NCBI RefSeq assembly: GCF_002423035.1
Contig: NZ_DIUM01000021.1
Coordinates: 68,813-132,812 of the forward strand
From: Thiocapsa sp. UBA6158
Lineage (GTDB): Bacteria; Pseudomonadota; Gammaproteobacteria; Chromatiales; Chromatiaceae
Length of the DNA stretch: 64,000 bases
Reading direction: 5' to 3'
Both the position numbers and the translations under genes were made by a program. Of the stretch, positions 46,308 to 55,803 are shown piece by piece; the first letter of the stretch is position 1, and each line of letters starts with the position of its first letter. The notes beneath the pieces are model-generated. The model ran no database searches, was not told the origin of the DNA, and saw only the letters and a list, made by a program, of their open reading frames with translations.

Positions 46308-47969
46308 TTAAGCCTGACGCGCCGCAGAGAAAAACAGCAGCGCGCCGAGCATGTAGCAGCCTGCGACGAGTGCAACTCCGGTCGTGGGCGGCAGCCACGG
46401 ACCCGGGCCGAGCAGCAGCACGAGTGTGCCGCAGACGATCACGGTGGCGCCCCCGAGTGCGCGGACCGACTGGGATGTCGAATTGGCCGTGTCGTGGCTG
46501 CCGTTGCGGCCGTGGTCTCGGAGTGATCCGGCCTCGGCAGCCCGTAGACGCTTGTCGTAGGTGCTGAGGATCCGGTAGGCCATTAAGGGGATCTCGGGTG
46601 TCTGGTCGGCGACCGAGATGAAGTTCTTTTTGGTCCGGTCGAGCAGACCCACGACGCCGATCTGATCCTTCATCCAGCGTTCCATGTAAGGCTTGGCGGT
46701 CGTCCAGAGATCCAGCTCGGGGTAGAGCTGTCGGCCGAGGCCCTCGATGTTCAGGAGTGTCTTCTCGAGCAGCACCAACTGCGGCTGGATCTCCATGTCG
46801 AAGCGTCGGGCGGTCTGAAACAGGCGCACCAGGAAGTGTCCGAAGGAGATCTCGGCCAGAGGCTTCTCGAAGATGGGCTCGCTGACGGTGCGGATGGCGG
46901 ACTCGAATTCATCCACGCGTGTCCCGGACGGGACCCAGCCGGATTCCACGTGCAGCTCGGCGACGCGCCGATAGTCGCGCTCGAAGAAGGCGAGCAGGTT
47001 CTCGGCGAGATAGCGTTGATCCTCGGTCGTGAGTGTGCCGACGATCCCGAAGTCGATCGAGATATAGCGCCCGGACGGCTCGACGAAGATGTTGCCCGGG
47101 TGCATGTCCGCGTGGAAGAAGTTGTCTCGGAAGACCTGGGTGAAGAAGATCTCGACCCCGCGCTCCCCGAGCTGCTTCATGCTCACGCCTTGGGCCTTGA
47201 GCCGCGCGACATCGCTGACCGGGGTCCCGTAGATGCGCTCCATGACCATGACGCCGGGGCGGGTCCAGTCCCAGTAGACCTCCGGGATGTAGAGCATCTC
47301 GCTGTGGATCCAGTTGCGACGCAGCAGGGAGGCGTTGGCGGCCTCGCGTTGCAGATCCAGCTCGTCGTAGATGGTCTTTTCGTACTCGCGGACCACATCG
47401 ACCGGGCGCAGCCGACGCCCGTCTTTCCAGTAGCGCTCGGCGAGATGGGCGACGGTGTACATCAGCCCGAGATCACCGCGGATGGTCCGCTCGATGCCTG
47501 GGCGCAGCACCTTGACCACGACCTCGGTGCCGTTCTTCAAGCGTCCGGTGTGGACCTGCGCGATGGAGGCGGAGGCGAGCGGGATGGGGTTGAACTCATC
47601 GAGGACATCGTCGACCGAGCAGCCCCAGGCCTTCTCGATGATGGCGCGGGCCTCCGCGCCGTCGAAGGGCGGCACCCGATCCTGGAGCTTGGCCAGCTCG
47701 ACGGCCAGGTCGTCCGGGAGCAGATCGCGTCGGGTCGAGAGGATCTGACCGAATTTGACGAAGATCGGACCCAAATCCTCCAGCGCGAGCCGCACGCGCA
47801 CGGGGTAGGAGGTCGGCAGGTCGCGCCGAAACCAGTGCCAGGGCGAGATGTACATGACCCAGCGCAGCGGCCGAAAGAGATGGGTCGCGAGGATGACCTC
47901 GTCGAGTCCGTGGCGCAGAAGGATCCAGTTGATGCGGAAGAGCCGCAGGGCCTCGCGGGGTCCGATCAT
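46308..47969 (-). CDS. ubiB: UbiB, atypical kinase of ubiquinone biosynthesis
   Basis: 553 residues, as usual for UbiB. Signature motifs: [19 protein letters not shown] (KxGQ), [13 protein letters not shown] (the Ala-rich loop in place of a P-loop), [27 protein letters not shown] and ISIDFGIVG. The C-terminus has two membrane segments ([19 protein letters not shown] and [16 protein letters not shown]). ATPase activity of the family supports aerobic ubiquinone assembly at the inner membrane. Its ATG overlaps the ubiJ stop (ATGA), so the genes are coupled. Confidence 0.95.
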   Translation of the reverse strand: MIGPREALRLFRINWILLRHGLDEVILATHLFRPLRWVMYISPWHWFRRDLPTSYPVRVRLALEDLGPIFVKFGQILSTRRDLLPDDLAVELAKLQDRVPPFDGAEARAIIEKAWGCSVDDVLDEFNPIPLASASIAQVHTGRLKNGTEVVVKVLRPGIERTIRGDLGLMYTVAHLAERYWKDGRRLRPVDVVREYEKTIYDELDLQREAANASLLRRNWIHSEMLYIPEVYWDWTRPGVMVMERIYGTPVSDVARLKAQGVSMKQLGERGVEIFFTQVFRDNFFHADMHPGNIFVEPSGRYISIDFGIVGTLTTEDQRYLAENLLAFFERDYRRVAELHVESGWVPSGTRVDEFESAIRTVSEPIFEKPLAEISFGHFLVRLFQTARRFDMEIQPQLVLLEKTLLNIEGLGRQLYPELDLWTTAKPYMERWMKDQIGVVGLLDRTKKNFISVADQTPEIPLMAYRILSTYDKRLRAAEAGSLRDHGRNGSHDTANSTSQSVRALGGATVIVCGTLVLLLGPGPWLPPTTGVALVAGCYMLGALLFFSAARQA

Positions 47970-48616
47970 GACGGGGTGCCGGACCCCGCATGCGGTCGAG
48001 CGAGGCGCTCGAGGCGTTCGATACGCGCCTCGGCGCGCTCGACATCGTCGCGCAGGATGTCGACCTGCGCGAGGAATGCCTCGACCTCGTAGCGGGTCGG
48101 GGTCAGGCGGGCCTCTTCCTGAAGGTATTCCTGAAGATCCTCGGTCAGGGACTCGGATGTCTTGCGTGCCCACTGCGCCGCTGCACGCGCTTGGTTGCCG
48201 ACCTGGTGGGCGAAGGGGTCGCCGATCACGCGGGCGAGCTGCTCCTCCCAATCCACGTCGAGGCCGGCGATGGCACGGTTGAAGGCTTGGGCCAGGGACG
48301 TATCGCCGAGGATCTCGACCTCGCCCTGGATGATCTGCGTCTCTTTGCGCTCGGCCATGCCCATGCGGGCGAGCGCGAGCGGGGTGCCGCGGATCAGGCA
48401 ATCGGGCTCGGCGTCGTAACCGCCGAAGAGCTGGAGGCGCTGCTCACTCGGGATGATGGTCACGCGCGTGCCGAACCCTTTGAGCTCGATGCCGATGATC
48501 CGTCCTTCCAGTGCAGCGAATGCGGCCGAGCCCTCGGGGTCCAGCGCGATGAAGCGGTTCAGGGCCTGCTCGACGACGGCCAGCACCGCGTCCGGGATCT
48601 GGATGCCTTCGGTCAC
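47966..48616 (-). CDS. ubiJ: UbiJ, SCP2-domain ubiquinone biosynthesis accessory factor
   Basis: 216 residues starting at a GTG that overlaps the ubiE stop as GTGA, and ending in a TGA that overlaps the ubiB ATG. Residues about 10-120 form the SCP2-like lipid-binding domain ([52 protein letters not shown]). The rest is a coiled coil ([39 protein letters not shown]). UbiJ scaffolds the Ubi metabolon and binds its lipid intermediates. The ubiE-ubiJ-ubiB order is the classic gammaproteobacterial one. Confidence 0.93.
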   Translation of the reverse strand: MTEGIQIPDAVLAVVEQALNRFIALDPEGSAAFAALEGRIIGIELKGFGTRVTIIPSEQRLQLFGGYDAEPDCLIRGTPLALARMGMAERKETQIIQGEVEILGDTSLAQAFNRAIAGLDVDWEEQLARVIGDPFAHQVGNQARAAAQWARKTSESLTEDLQEYLQEEARLTPTRYEVEAFLAQVDILRDDVERAEARIERLERLARPHAGSGTPS

Positions 48617-49362
48617 AGTTTGTAACCTCGGTGGATGGCGACGATACCGCCGCTGTGGTTGAAGTAGTCGCAGCGCTCGAACCCGGCCGCCTCCATCATC
48701 GCGCGCAGCGTCTCTTGGTCCGGGTGCATGCGGATGGATTCGGCGAGATAGCGATAGCTCTCGGGGTCGTTCACGACCAGGCGCCCGAGCGTGGGCAGGA
48801 CCGAGAAGGAGTAGAGGTCGTAGGCCTTGCTCAAGGGGCGGCTGACCGGGTGCGAGAACTCCAGGATCAGCGCCCGTCCGCCCGGACGCAGCACACGCTG
48901 CATCTCCAGGAGTGCGGCCTGCTTGTCGGTGACGTTGCGAAGACCGAAACCGATGGTGACGCAGTCGAAATAATCCGAGGGGAACGGCAGCTTTTCGGCA
49001 TTGATCAGGGCGTAATGCAGGTTGCCGACGCGTCCGCGGTCGAGCATGCGCTCGCGCCCTTCGGTCAGCATGGAGGCATTGATGTCGGACATGACCACCA
49101 GCCCCTGCGCGCCGACGATTCCGGAGAAGCGCTCGGCGAGATCGCCCGTCCCGGAGGCGAGATCCAGCACCCGCTGACCACGGCGCACCCCCGAGAGCTC
49201 GATGGTGTGACGCTTCCAGAGCCGATGGATGCCCAAGGACATGAGGTCGTTCATGAGGTCGTATCGGGAGGCGACCGAATCGAACACGGCGCGAACGCGC
49301 GATGCCTTCTCCTCGACCGGAACCTGCTGATAACCGAAATGTGTCGTCTTGTCGTCGGACAT
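48613..49362 (-). CDS. ubiE: UbiE, demethylmenaquinone/2-methoxy-6-polyprenyl-1,4-benzoquinol methyltransferase
   Basis: 249 residues, about the size of the E. coli enzyme. C-methyltransferase of ubiquinone (and menaquinone) synthesis. Motifs: [54 protein letters not shown] (SAM motif I), [21 protein letters not shown] and [15 protein letters not shown], all diagnostic of UbiE/COQ5. The start ATG at 49362 is preceded by AGAGA; a longer in-frame start at 49401 would reach into the palindromic repeat. First gene of the ubiE-ubiJ-ubiB unit. Confidence 0.95.
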   Translation of the reverse strand: MSDDKTTHFGYQQVPVEEKASRVRAVFDSVASRYDLMNDLMSLGIHRLWKRHTIELSGVRRGQRVLDLASGTGDLAERFSGIVGAQGLVVMSDINASMLTEGRERMLDRGRVGNLHYALINAEKLPFPSDYFDCVTIGFGLRNVTDKQAALLEMQRVLRPGGRALILEFSHPVSRPLSKAYDLYSFSVLPTLGRLVVNDPESYRYLAESIRMHPDQETLRAMMEAAGFERCDYFNHSGGIVAIHRGYKL

Positions 49363-49373
49363 GCTGTGTCTCT

Positions 49374-49458
49374 GCTGAACCGCGCGTGATTGGATCTGCA
49401 CCGCTTCGGGGTTTGCTTGGCCTTGACGCGAACAAGGGCCGTCGGCGGCGCGGTTCAG
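49374..49458. repeat. 85-bp repeat with inverted ends (AACCGCG type), copy 1
   Basis: Begins CTGAACCGCGC and ends GCGCGGTTCAG, exact inverted copies. Lies directly before ubiE, in its leader region. Length and ends match the copies at 50035, 59470 and 59578, whereas the middle differs. Confidence 0.65.
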
Positions 49459-49598
49459 ATCGATGATGTTTTCAAAGGCCGAGGCCTTGATGCGCCGATG
49501 GCCGTGTGATCCGGGTCGGTCGACGCGAGCTTCAGGCGTGCGTCGTGCCGAGCGGCCGACAGTTTACAACATCGGGTCCACGACAGCGGCGTCGGGGA

Positions 49599-49961
49599 TC
49601 AGGACGCGCGGACCTTTCGCTTCTGTCCGGCCTTTTCGAGCTCGTCGAGATATTCCTTCCACAGGCGTTCCTGCTCGACCCCGAGGCGGTACAGGTGCTC
49701 CCAGGAGTAGATTCCCGTGTTGTGCTCGTCGTCGAAGTGCAGACAGATGGCGTAGTTGCCGACGGGCTCGATCTTGTCGATCCCGACGTCCTCCTTGCCG
49801 AGCTGCAGGACGCGCTGCCCGGGGCCGTGGCCCTGGACCTCGGCGGAGGGGGAGTAGACGCGCAGGTACTCGCACGGCAGGTTGAAGTGCGAGCCGTCGT
49901 CGAAGGTGATCTCGAGGATCCGCGATTGTTGATGCAGGTTGAGCTCGGTCGGTGTGGGCAT
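49599..49961 (-). CDS. DUF971 domain protein
   Basis: 120 residues, the single-domain form of DUF971, the fold also found at the N-terminus of gamma-butyrobetaine hydroxylase. Typical segments: LEITFDDGSHFNLPCEYLRVYSPSAEVQGHG, IEPVGNYAICLHFDDEHNTGIYSWEHLYRLG. The DDGSxFxLxxExLRVxSPSAEV and HxTGIYxWxxL patterns are diagnostic. Role not established; links to iron-sulfur proteins have been suggested for the family. It sits between hslU and ubiE, an arrangement I recall from other gammaproteobacteria. Confidence 0.9.
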   Translation of the reverse strand: MPTPTELNLHQQSRILEITFDDGSHFNLPCEYLRVYSPSAEVQGHGPGQRVLQLGKEDVGIDKIEPVGNYAICLHFDDEHNTGIYSWEHLYRLGVEQERLWKEYLDELEKAGQKRKVRAS

Positions 49962-50034
49962 GCTGTTCTCCTTGGCCCGCGAATCTAACGCGGACGTTTT
50001 GAAGGGGGGTTGATTGGACCAAAAAGACCTTGTT

Positions 50035-50120
50035 CTACACCGCGTCAGCTCCGGCGACGCGAGGCCGAGATGCGTTCGACAATAGACAACACCGGCGCAT
50101 GGGGGGTGGACGCGGTTTAG
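50035..50120. repeat. 86-bp repeat with inverted ends (AACCGCG type), copy 2
   Basis: Left end CTACACCGCGTC and right end GACGCGGTTTAG. The right end includes the TAA stop codon of hslU (on the minus strand), so the repeat begins exactly at the gene's end. The middle part contains six G residues and is unlike the other copies. Confidence 0.65.
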
Positions 50121-51448
50121 AGGATGTAGCGCGACAGGTCCTCGTCGGCCGCGAGCCCGGCCAGATTCCGATCGACATAGGCGGCGTTGATGGTCACGGT
50201 CACGCGATCCAAGTCCGATGCGTTGTAGGAGACGTCCTCGAGCAGCCGTTCCAGAACGGTGTGCAGGCGACGTGCCCCGATGTTTTCGGTCCGCTCGTTG
50301 ACCTGCCAGGCGATCTCGGCGAGTCGACGAATGCCGTCCTCGGTGAACTCCAGGGCGACGCCCTCGGTGGCCATCAGGGCACGGTACTGATCCGTCAAGG
50401 AGGCGTCCGGCTCGGTCAGAATCCGCACGAAGTCCTCCGTGGTCAGTGCCTTGAGCTCGACACGGATCGGCAGGCGGCCCTGCAGCTCAGGGATCAGATC
50501 GGACGGCTTGGAGAGATGGAAGGCACCGGAGGCGATGAAGAGGATGTGATCGGTGCGCACCGAGCCGTGCTTGGTCGACACGGTGCTGCCCTCCACCAGC
50601 GGCAAGAGATCGCGTTGAACGCCCTCGCGCGAGACATCGGCGCCCGCCATGCCTTCGCCGCGCTTGGTGACCTTGTCGAGCTCGTCGAGAAAGACGATGC
50701 CGTTTTGCTCGACGTTCTCGATGGCGCGCAGCTTCAGCTCCTCGTCGTTCACTCGCTTGGCGGCTTCTTCGTCTTTGAGCAGCTGTCGAGCGTCGCGGAT
50801 GCGCAGCTTGCGACGCTTCATGCGCCCTTGGCCGAGGTTCTGGAAGAGCCCCTGAAGCTGATTGGTCATCTCCTCCATGCCGGGCGGGGCCATGATCTCG
50901 ACCCCCATCGGCGAGGCGGAGACCTGGATCTCGATCTCGCGCTCGTCGAGTTCGCCGGCGCGCAGTCGATGGCGAAATTTTTCGCGGGTCGCCGAGCCGG
51001 TGGTCGAGCGACTTTCTTCCTCGAAGCTCGAGGGTGGCGGGAGGAGTGCGTCGAGGATGCGCTCCTCCGCGGCGGCCTCGGCCTGCCCCGCGAGCTTCGC
51101 CATCTCCTGCTCGCGCGCGAGCTTGATCCCGATGTCGGCCAGGTCGCGAATGATGGACTCGACATCGCGCCCGACATAGCCGACCTCGGTGAATTTGGTC
51201 GCCTCCACCTTTAGAAAAGGCGCGTTGGCCAAGCGCGCCAAGCGCCGCGCGATCTCTGTCTTGCCCACGCCGGTCGGGCCGATCATCAGGATGTTCTTCG
51301 GCGTGATCTCCGAGCGCATCGGCTCCGGGATCTGGGAGCGACGCCACCGGTTGCGCAAGGCGATGGCGACGGCGCGCTTCGCCTCGTCCTGACCGACGAT
51401 GTGCTTGTCGAGCTCCGAAACGATGCGTTGTGGGGTGATTTCCGACAT
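50117..51448 (-). CDS. hslU: HslU, ATPase of the HslUV protease
   Basis: 443 residues, exactly the size of the E. coli protein. The AAA+ unfoldase feeds substrates to HslV in the cytoplasm. Visible are [33 protein letters not shown] at the N-terminus, Walker A GPTGVGKT (57-64), [16 protein letters not shown] (pore-loop region), the Glu/Arg-rich I domain, Walker [11 protein letters not shown] and the sensor/C-terminal SRYIL tail that activates HslV. The start is set by the family length. It follows hslV by 190 bases on the same strand. Confidence 0.97.
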   Translation of the reverse strand: MSEITPQRIVSELDKHIVGQDEAKRAVAIALRNRWRRSQIPEPMRSEITPKNILMIGPTGVGKTEIARRLARLANAPFLKVEATKFTEVGYVGRDVESIIRDLADIGIKLAREQEMAKLAGQAEAAAEERILDALLPPPSSFEEESRSTTGSATREKFRHRLRAGELDEREIEIQVSASPMGVEIMAPPGMEEMTNQLQGLFQNLGQGRMKRRKLRIRDARQLLKDEEAAKRVNDEELKLRAIENVEQNGIVFLDELDKVTKRGEGMAGADVSREGVQRDLLPLVEGSTVSTKHGSVRTDHILFIASGAFHLSKPSDLIPELQGRLPIRVELKALTTEDFVRILTEPDASLTDQYRALMATEGVALEFTEDGIRRLAEIAWQVNERTENIGARRLHTVLERLLEDVSYNASDLDRVTVTINAAYVDRNLAGLAADEDLSRYIL

Positions 51449-51638
51449 CTGGGTCTGTCCGTCGAGAGGGTCGCCCGGGTCGAGCGACCGGTTGGATGGA
51501 GGTATTGACCTCACGAGGCTGCGACGCGAATCGCCGCCGGAGCGCGGGAGGTGTCGGCGGCGCAGGCCGAAGTCCGTCCGTGCGGTGATCGACACCGGTG
51601 TCCGGCCAGAGGCTCGGCCAAAGCGCGACAGTCAGGCT

Positions 51639-52187
51639 TCACCGGTCCGTGTCGAGCTCTTCAAGCACCAGATTGCGATTGGTATAGATGCAAATGTCCG
51701 CGGCGATGTTCAAGCCCTTCTCGACGATCTCGCGGGCACCGAGCTCGGTGTTCTCGAGCAGCGCGCGGGCCGCAGCCTGAGCGAAGGACCCGCCGGACCC
51801 GATGGCCATGAGGTCGTTCTCGGGCTCCACCACGTCGCCGGTTCCGGAGATGATGAGCGAGGTCTGCGCGTCGGCGATGCAGAGCAATGCCTCGAGCCGA
51901 CGCAGCATGCGATCGGTCCGCCAGTCCTTCGCCAGCTCGACGGCGGATCGGGTCAGGTGACCCTGGTGCTTCTCGAGCTTGCCCTCGAAGCGCTCGAAGA
52001 GCGTGAAGGCGTCCGCCGTGGCGCCGGCGAACCCGGCGATCACCTGCCCTTTGAAGAGGCGGCGCACCTTGCGCGCGTTCCCCTTCATGACCGTCTGCCC
52101 GAGCGAGACCTGCCCGTCGCCGCCGATCACGACCTTGCCGCCGCGCCGAACCGAGAGAATCGTCGTACCGCGAAAACTTTCCATCAT
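51639..52187 (-). CDS. hslV: HslV, proteolytic subunit of the HslUV protease
   Basis: 182 residues (181 from the second of two adjacent ATGs). N-terminal nucleophile hydrolase: the catalytic Thr is the first Thr of [21 protein letters not shown], exposed after removal of a short propeptide (MESFRG). E. coli HslV lacks such an extension and needs only Met removal. The family pattern [46 protein letters not shown] and [21 protein letters not shown] is intact. It forms two stacked hexamers with HslU caps and degrades misfolded proteins. Upstream lies a palindrome. Confidence 0.97.
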   Translation of the reverse strand: MMESFRGTTILSVRRGGKVVIGGDGQVSLGQTVMKGNARKVRRLFKGQVIAGFAGATADAFTLFERFEGKLEKHQGHLTRSAVELAKDWRTDRMLRRLEALLCIADAQTSLIISGTGDVVEPENDLMAIGSGGSFAQAAARALLENTELGAREIVEKGLNIAADICIYTNRNLVLEELDTDR

Positions 52188-52549
52188 GATGCTTCGCTGC
52201 TGTTCCGATCTCGCTATTCTACGGCATCGGCGAGCGAAGCGATGCGCTTTGAGGCGGCGTCGTCTTGCTTCGTCACTCCGGCCACCCAAAACATCAGCCG
52301 CTCATGACACCCCCTCTGCGGCGTCACGCGTGCCCCGTGGCGCTCTGCGCCACGGGGCACGATGGCCGGAGTTACGCGCAAGGTCGGCGGCGTTGCGGCC
52401 TCCCGGGCCGGCCGGCGGCCCCACGCTTGCCCCCTGCCGCCGGGCTTACTGGCCAAGGCTCGGTGTTGGCTTGTCACGATTTCGCATTTCCGGCATCCTC
52501 TTTAAGGAAATTCTCGATCTTTCTTCATTTCATTTGCGACGGATCTATC
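52188..52549. other. Intergenic region between hslV and the glycosyltransferase
   Basis: 362 bases containing the nested palindrome described separately. The rest is GC-rich up to about 52460 and then turns AT-richer (TTCTTCATTTCATTTGCG) near the start of the glycosyltransferase gene, where its promoter may lie. No credible ORF. Confidence 0.5.
52275..52372. repeat. 98-bp nested palindrome
   Basis: The outer arms are ACTCCGGCCA (52275-52284) and TGGCCGGAGT (52363-52372). The inner hairpin has a perfect 14-base stem, GTGCCCCGTGGCGC (52330-52343) and its complement at 52347-52360, and a 3-base loop. It looks like a REP/MITE-type element and sits at the left edge of an apparently inserted glycosyltransferase gene. 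Confidence 0.65.
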
Positions 52550-55180
52550 ATGCGAGTGTTGATCGTGACGCATGCCGCTTGTTTTCAGGCCGATCGAATT
52601 GTGTCGGGAAATGCGGTTCGAGCGCACTATTTCGGTAAAGGGCTTGTCCAAAACGGTATTGACGTTACCTTCGCGTATCCCGCGGATTTGGCTTCGGACG
52701 AAGAGCTGAATGAAGCAGGCACCGGTTCGAGCGATGTTCGATTCTTCGGGAGTCGCTCCGAGCTCCACGAGCTGATCGGCGAGGTCCAGCCGCAAGCGAT
52801 CCTGGTCGGCTATTGGGAGTTTTTGGAGCATTTCCCCGATGATTACGAGATTCCGCTGATCGCCGATCTCATTGCCCCACGTATCCTCGAGGCGCTTTTT
52901 CAGGATCATCAGGACGTCAACCTGCACGCGAGCAAGATGCTGGCCTTGTATCGCAAAGCCAGCCGCTTTATCTGCGGTACCCAGCGGCAGCGCCAGTTTC
53001 TGATTCCCTGGCTCATTCTTGCCGGATTCGATTGCCGCTTCGGTGCGCCCATCGACATCATTCCGATCTCGACGGAACCTCTGTTGCCGCGCCGTCGCGC
53101 GAATCCGACGGATCCTTGGGTCATCGTGACGGGCGGCGTGTCTTGGCCATGGCGCATGGGTCAGCGCTATACGGATGCAATACGCGCGACCCTCGCCGCG
53201 GGCAAGGCAATGAAGGGGCGCTTGCTTCTGCTTTCGGGCGGCTATGTTCACGAAAGCGCGGCCGGCTCCGAGAGCGCGGCGTCGGCAGACGAAGATACGC
53301 AAGACGACGCGATGATTCAACAGGTTGGTCTTTTGCCGTACGGGGACATGGAGCGCTTGTTCAGCGAGCAGTGCGATATCGGTATCGAACTCTCCGACTA
53401 CAATATCGAACGGGATTTCAGCGCATCCTTCCGCTCCATCGAGTTTCTACGGTGCGGGCTGCCCGTGATATGCAACCACACGCTCGAGTTGGCCCGGCAG
53501 GTGACCGACTATGATGCCGGCTGGGTCGTTGAAGGCCCCGACGATCTGCCCGCGCTGCTCGAAGCGATCTCCGGCGATCCACTCGATTACAAACGGAAGT
53601 CCGTCAATGCCATCCGATTGGTCGAAGAGCGCTACCACTACCTCAAAACGATCGTCCCCTTGGTGGAATATCTTCGCAACCCGTCGACCCCTGACAAGAC
53701 CGATGATTGGTTCTTTCGTGGGTCCGAGAAACTGCTGTTGGATCTGCATCAACAGGTGAGCGAGCTGGATCGTCAACTGCGTCACAGGAGCATAAGCTGG
53801 CGGCTCCTTCAATCCTTCAGAAAGCTCACCCGGAAGCTGGTTAGCTTGAAGAGCTTGCTCCTTCGTGCCGGGGCAAGCGTCTATCGGCGAGGATGGAAGC
53901 GTCCTGTGCAGCGCGAGGAGTTCGCCTTGGAGTCGGGGAGGTATACCCCACGGGCGGAGGGTTCTCCGCACGATAAATGGTTTGATCGTAAAGGTCGATA
54001 TGTCGCGATCTTGAGCCGAGAGGATGTCTTTCCGACAAATCACGGCGCAGCGGTGAAAATCGAGCGAACAGCTTGGGCGCTGTCATACTTCGTCGGCGGG
54101 GTATTTCTGATTACGGGTGACTGGGGCCGCTATTACGAATTCAAGAATGGAAGCGCAACAGAGAAGTACTTTCCACTTCCGATTAGACTCTCCGGTATCT
54201 CGGGGATGTTGCTACGAAAAAAGCTGTTGCAAACGGGCGTTCCGATTAAAGAGGCATCAGTCTTCCATGCCTTGTTCGACTGGGGTTATTTTATTCGTCT
54301 GATATATCTCGCCTTACGATATCGCATCGTCTTGTATCAGGCAGAATTTCCGGCCTACGCGCAGGCCTGCATCTGGGCGAATCGCCTTCTTCCCGGAAAG
54401 ACCTTGTTGGTCGAGCACAACGTCGAGTGCGATCGGATCAAGGCCCAATATCCGGAGCTATCGCAGCAGGCTTACGAGTGGCTGCGAGATCAGGAGGTGA
54501 GGCTGTGCAATCAGGTGGATAAGGTCGTTGCGGTATCGGCGCCGGATCGTGATTTGCTCATCGGTCACGGGGTGGATCCGGACAAAGTGCATGTGATCCC
54601 GCACGGAGTCGATCTGGGTGCGTTCGATAAGAATTACGATTTCAACTTGCGCGATGCCTACGGGGTGCCGGCGGATACGCGTATTATCCTTTACCACGGA
54701 ATCTACAGTTACAAGCCAAATCTCGAATCGATCCTGATTCTCGCTAAAGAGATCCTGCCGCGATTGAGGGCCCGAGGGTGGAAGGCAAAGGTTTTTGCCG
54801 TCGGACCCGAGGCACCCCTTGAGGAGATTGATCCCGATGTCGTCTTTACCGGATCGGTCGAGCAGCTCGCGCCTTATCTCAAGAGCGGGGACTTGGCCGT
54901 GGTCCCGCTACAGCAGGGCGGTGGAACGCGAATGAAGATCTTGGAGTATTTCGCGGCCTCGATACCGGTCGTGACTACCTCGAAAGGGGTCGAGGGGATC
55001 CCGGGCGAGAACGGTTCGCAAGTCCTCATCGAGGATACCTTCGATGGCATGGCGAATGCGATCATTCGATTGTTCGAGCACCCAGAAGAAGGGAAGGCAA
55101 TGGCCGAGCGGGCGAAGGAGGTCGTCAATCGTTCGGATTGGAAAATCATTGCCGAACAGTACATGGCGATGGTTGCGTAA
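52550..55180 (+). CDS. Two-module GT4 glycosyltransferase
   Basis: 876 residues, beginning with MRVLIVTHAACFQADRI and the motif GNAVRAHYFGKGLVQNG. Module 1 spans about 1-390 and includes LSGGYVHE and SDYNIERDFSASFRSIEFLRCGLPVICN. A helical linker follows (400-460; LLLDLHQQVSELDRQLRHRSISWRLLQSFRKL). Module 2 (about 490-876) has LSREDVFPTNHGAAVKIERTAW, TLLVEHNVECDRIKAQYP, HVIPHGVDLGAFD, ILYHGIYSYKPNLESI and VVPLQQGGGTRMKILEYFAASIPVV. Both are GT-B folds. Unlike its neighbours it is on the plus strand and unrelated to them, which suggests insertion into the block of housekeeping genes. Product and acceptor unknown. Confidence 0.82.
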   Translation: MRVLIVTHAACFQADRIVSGNAVRAHYFGKGLVQNGIDVTFAYPADLASDEELNEAGTGSSDVRFFGSRSELHELIGEVQPQAILVGYWEFLEHFPDDYEIPLIADLIAPRILEALFQDHQDVNLHASKMLALYRKASRFICGTQRQRQFLIPWLILAGFDCRFGAPIDIIPISTEPLLPRRRANPTDPWVIVTGGVSWPWRMGQRYTDAIRATLAAGKAMKGRLLLLSGGYVHESAAGSESAASADEDTQDDAMIQQVGLLPYGDMERLFSEQCDIGIELSDYNIERDFSASFRSIEFLRCGLPVICNHTLELARQVTDYDAGWVVEGPDDLPALLEAISGDPLDYKRKSVNAIRLVEERYHYLKTIVPLVEYLRNPSTPDKTDDWFFRGSEKLLLDLHQQVSELDRQLRHRSISWRLLQSFRKLTRKLVSLKSLLLRAGASVYRRGWKRPVQREEFALESGRYTPRAEGSPHDKWFDRKGRYVAILSREDVFPTNHGAAVKIERTAWALSYFVGGVFLITGDWGRYYEFKNGSATEKYFPLPIRLSGISGMLLRKKLLQTGVPIKEASVFHALFDWGYFIRLIYLALRYRIVLYQAEFPAYAQACIWANRLLPGKTLLVEHNVECDRIKAQYPELSQQAYEWLRDQEVRLCNQVDKVVAVSAPDRDLLIGHGVDPDKVHVIPHGVDLGAFDKNYDFNLRDAYGVPADTRIILYHGIYSYKPNLESILILAKEILPRLRARGWKAKVFAVGPEAPLEEIDPDVVFTGSVEQLAPYLKSGDLAVVPLQQGGGTRMKILEYFAASIPVVTTSKGVEGIPGENGSQVLIEDTFDGMANAIIRLFEHPEEGKAMAERAKEVVNRSDWKIIAEQYMAMVA

Positions 55181-55236
55181 AGAGGCCGATGGTCCGGATC
55201 CTGGTGGGTCATTCGATTGCGTATTCGAGGTGTTGA

Positions 55237-55401
55237 TCGAAGGTTCGCGCAACCGCCACAATCATTGCCAATCCAATCCGGGAAGACGGACGTTGGCAGC
55301 CTTTCGAGCCTGATCGCATTGGTGCCGATCTGCTGGAGAGCTCGCGATTCGATTTTTCCCGTTATCAGTCCATGTTGGAAAAGAATGGCTCGCCGGACTG
55401 A
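55237..55401 (+). pseudogene. Possible remnant of a small protein gene
   Basis: An open frame with no ATG, running from a stop at 55234 to a TGA at 55399-55401. Its translation has the look of real protein in its last 40 residues (NPIREDGRWQPFEPDRIGAD then LLESSRFDFSRYQSMLEKNG). The length is about 54 residues. I cannot name the family. It may be the 3' end of a lost gene or a very short gene with a rare start; it lies in the 251-base gap between the glycosyltransferase and dgkA. Confidence 0.3.
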
Positions 55402-55431
55402 TACCTTCCGGGCTATCCCGCGGCTGCCCGT

Positions 55432-55803
55432 TCAGGCGAGCTTAGGGATGAGGATCAGCGCCCAGACGACGACGGCAAATACGATACTCGAGAAGACCGC
55501 AGCGGAGGCAATGTCCTTGGCGCGGGCCGAGAGCTCGTTGCGCTCCATTCCGACCCGATCGACATTGGCCTCGATCGCCGAATTCAGCAGCTCGACGATG
55601 GGGACGATGAGCAGGCTGCCGACGAGCATGGCGCGCTCCACCGCGGAGTCGCCGAGCCACACCCCGAGCGGGATGAGCGGAATCAGCAGGAAGACCTCCT
55701 GGCGGAAGGCTTCCTCGAGCTCGAAACACGCCTTGAACCCCTTCATCGAGTAGCCGAAGGCGTAAACGACACGCCGCCAGCCCTTGGATTTTCCTTTGGT
55801 CAT
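55432..55803 (-). CDS. dgkA: Diacylglycerol kinase DgkA
   Basis: 123 residues, the size of E. coli DgkA. Integral membrane enzyme that phosphorylates diacylglycerol released by envelope glycan synthesis. The motif [26 protein letters not shown] (catalytic Glu, nucleotide-binding region) is diagnostic, preceded by the amphipathic [14 protein letters not shown] and flanked by three membrane segments. The ATG overlaps the gcvPB stop (ATGA), which places it in the gcv transcription unit. Confidence 0.95.
   Translation of the reverse strand: MTKGKSKGWRRVVYAFGYSMKGFKACFELEEAFRQEVFLLIPLIPLGVWLGDSAVERAMLVGSLLIVPIVELLNSAIEANVDRVGMERNELSARAKDIASAAVFSSIVFAVVVWALILIPKLA

Noticed and set aside
46836..48092. 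418-codon open frame opposite ubiB
   Set aside because: ubiB is unmistakable; the opposite frame has no motif and mirrors its codons.
50030..51214. 394-codon open frame opposite hslU
   Set aside because: hslU matches its family over its whole length; this frame only mirrors it.
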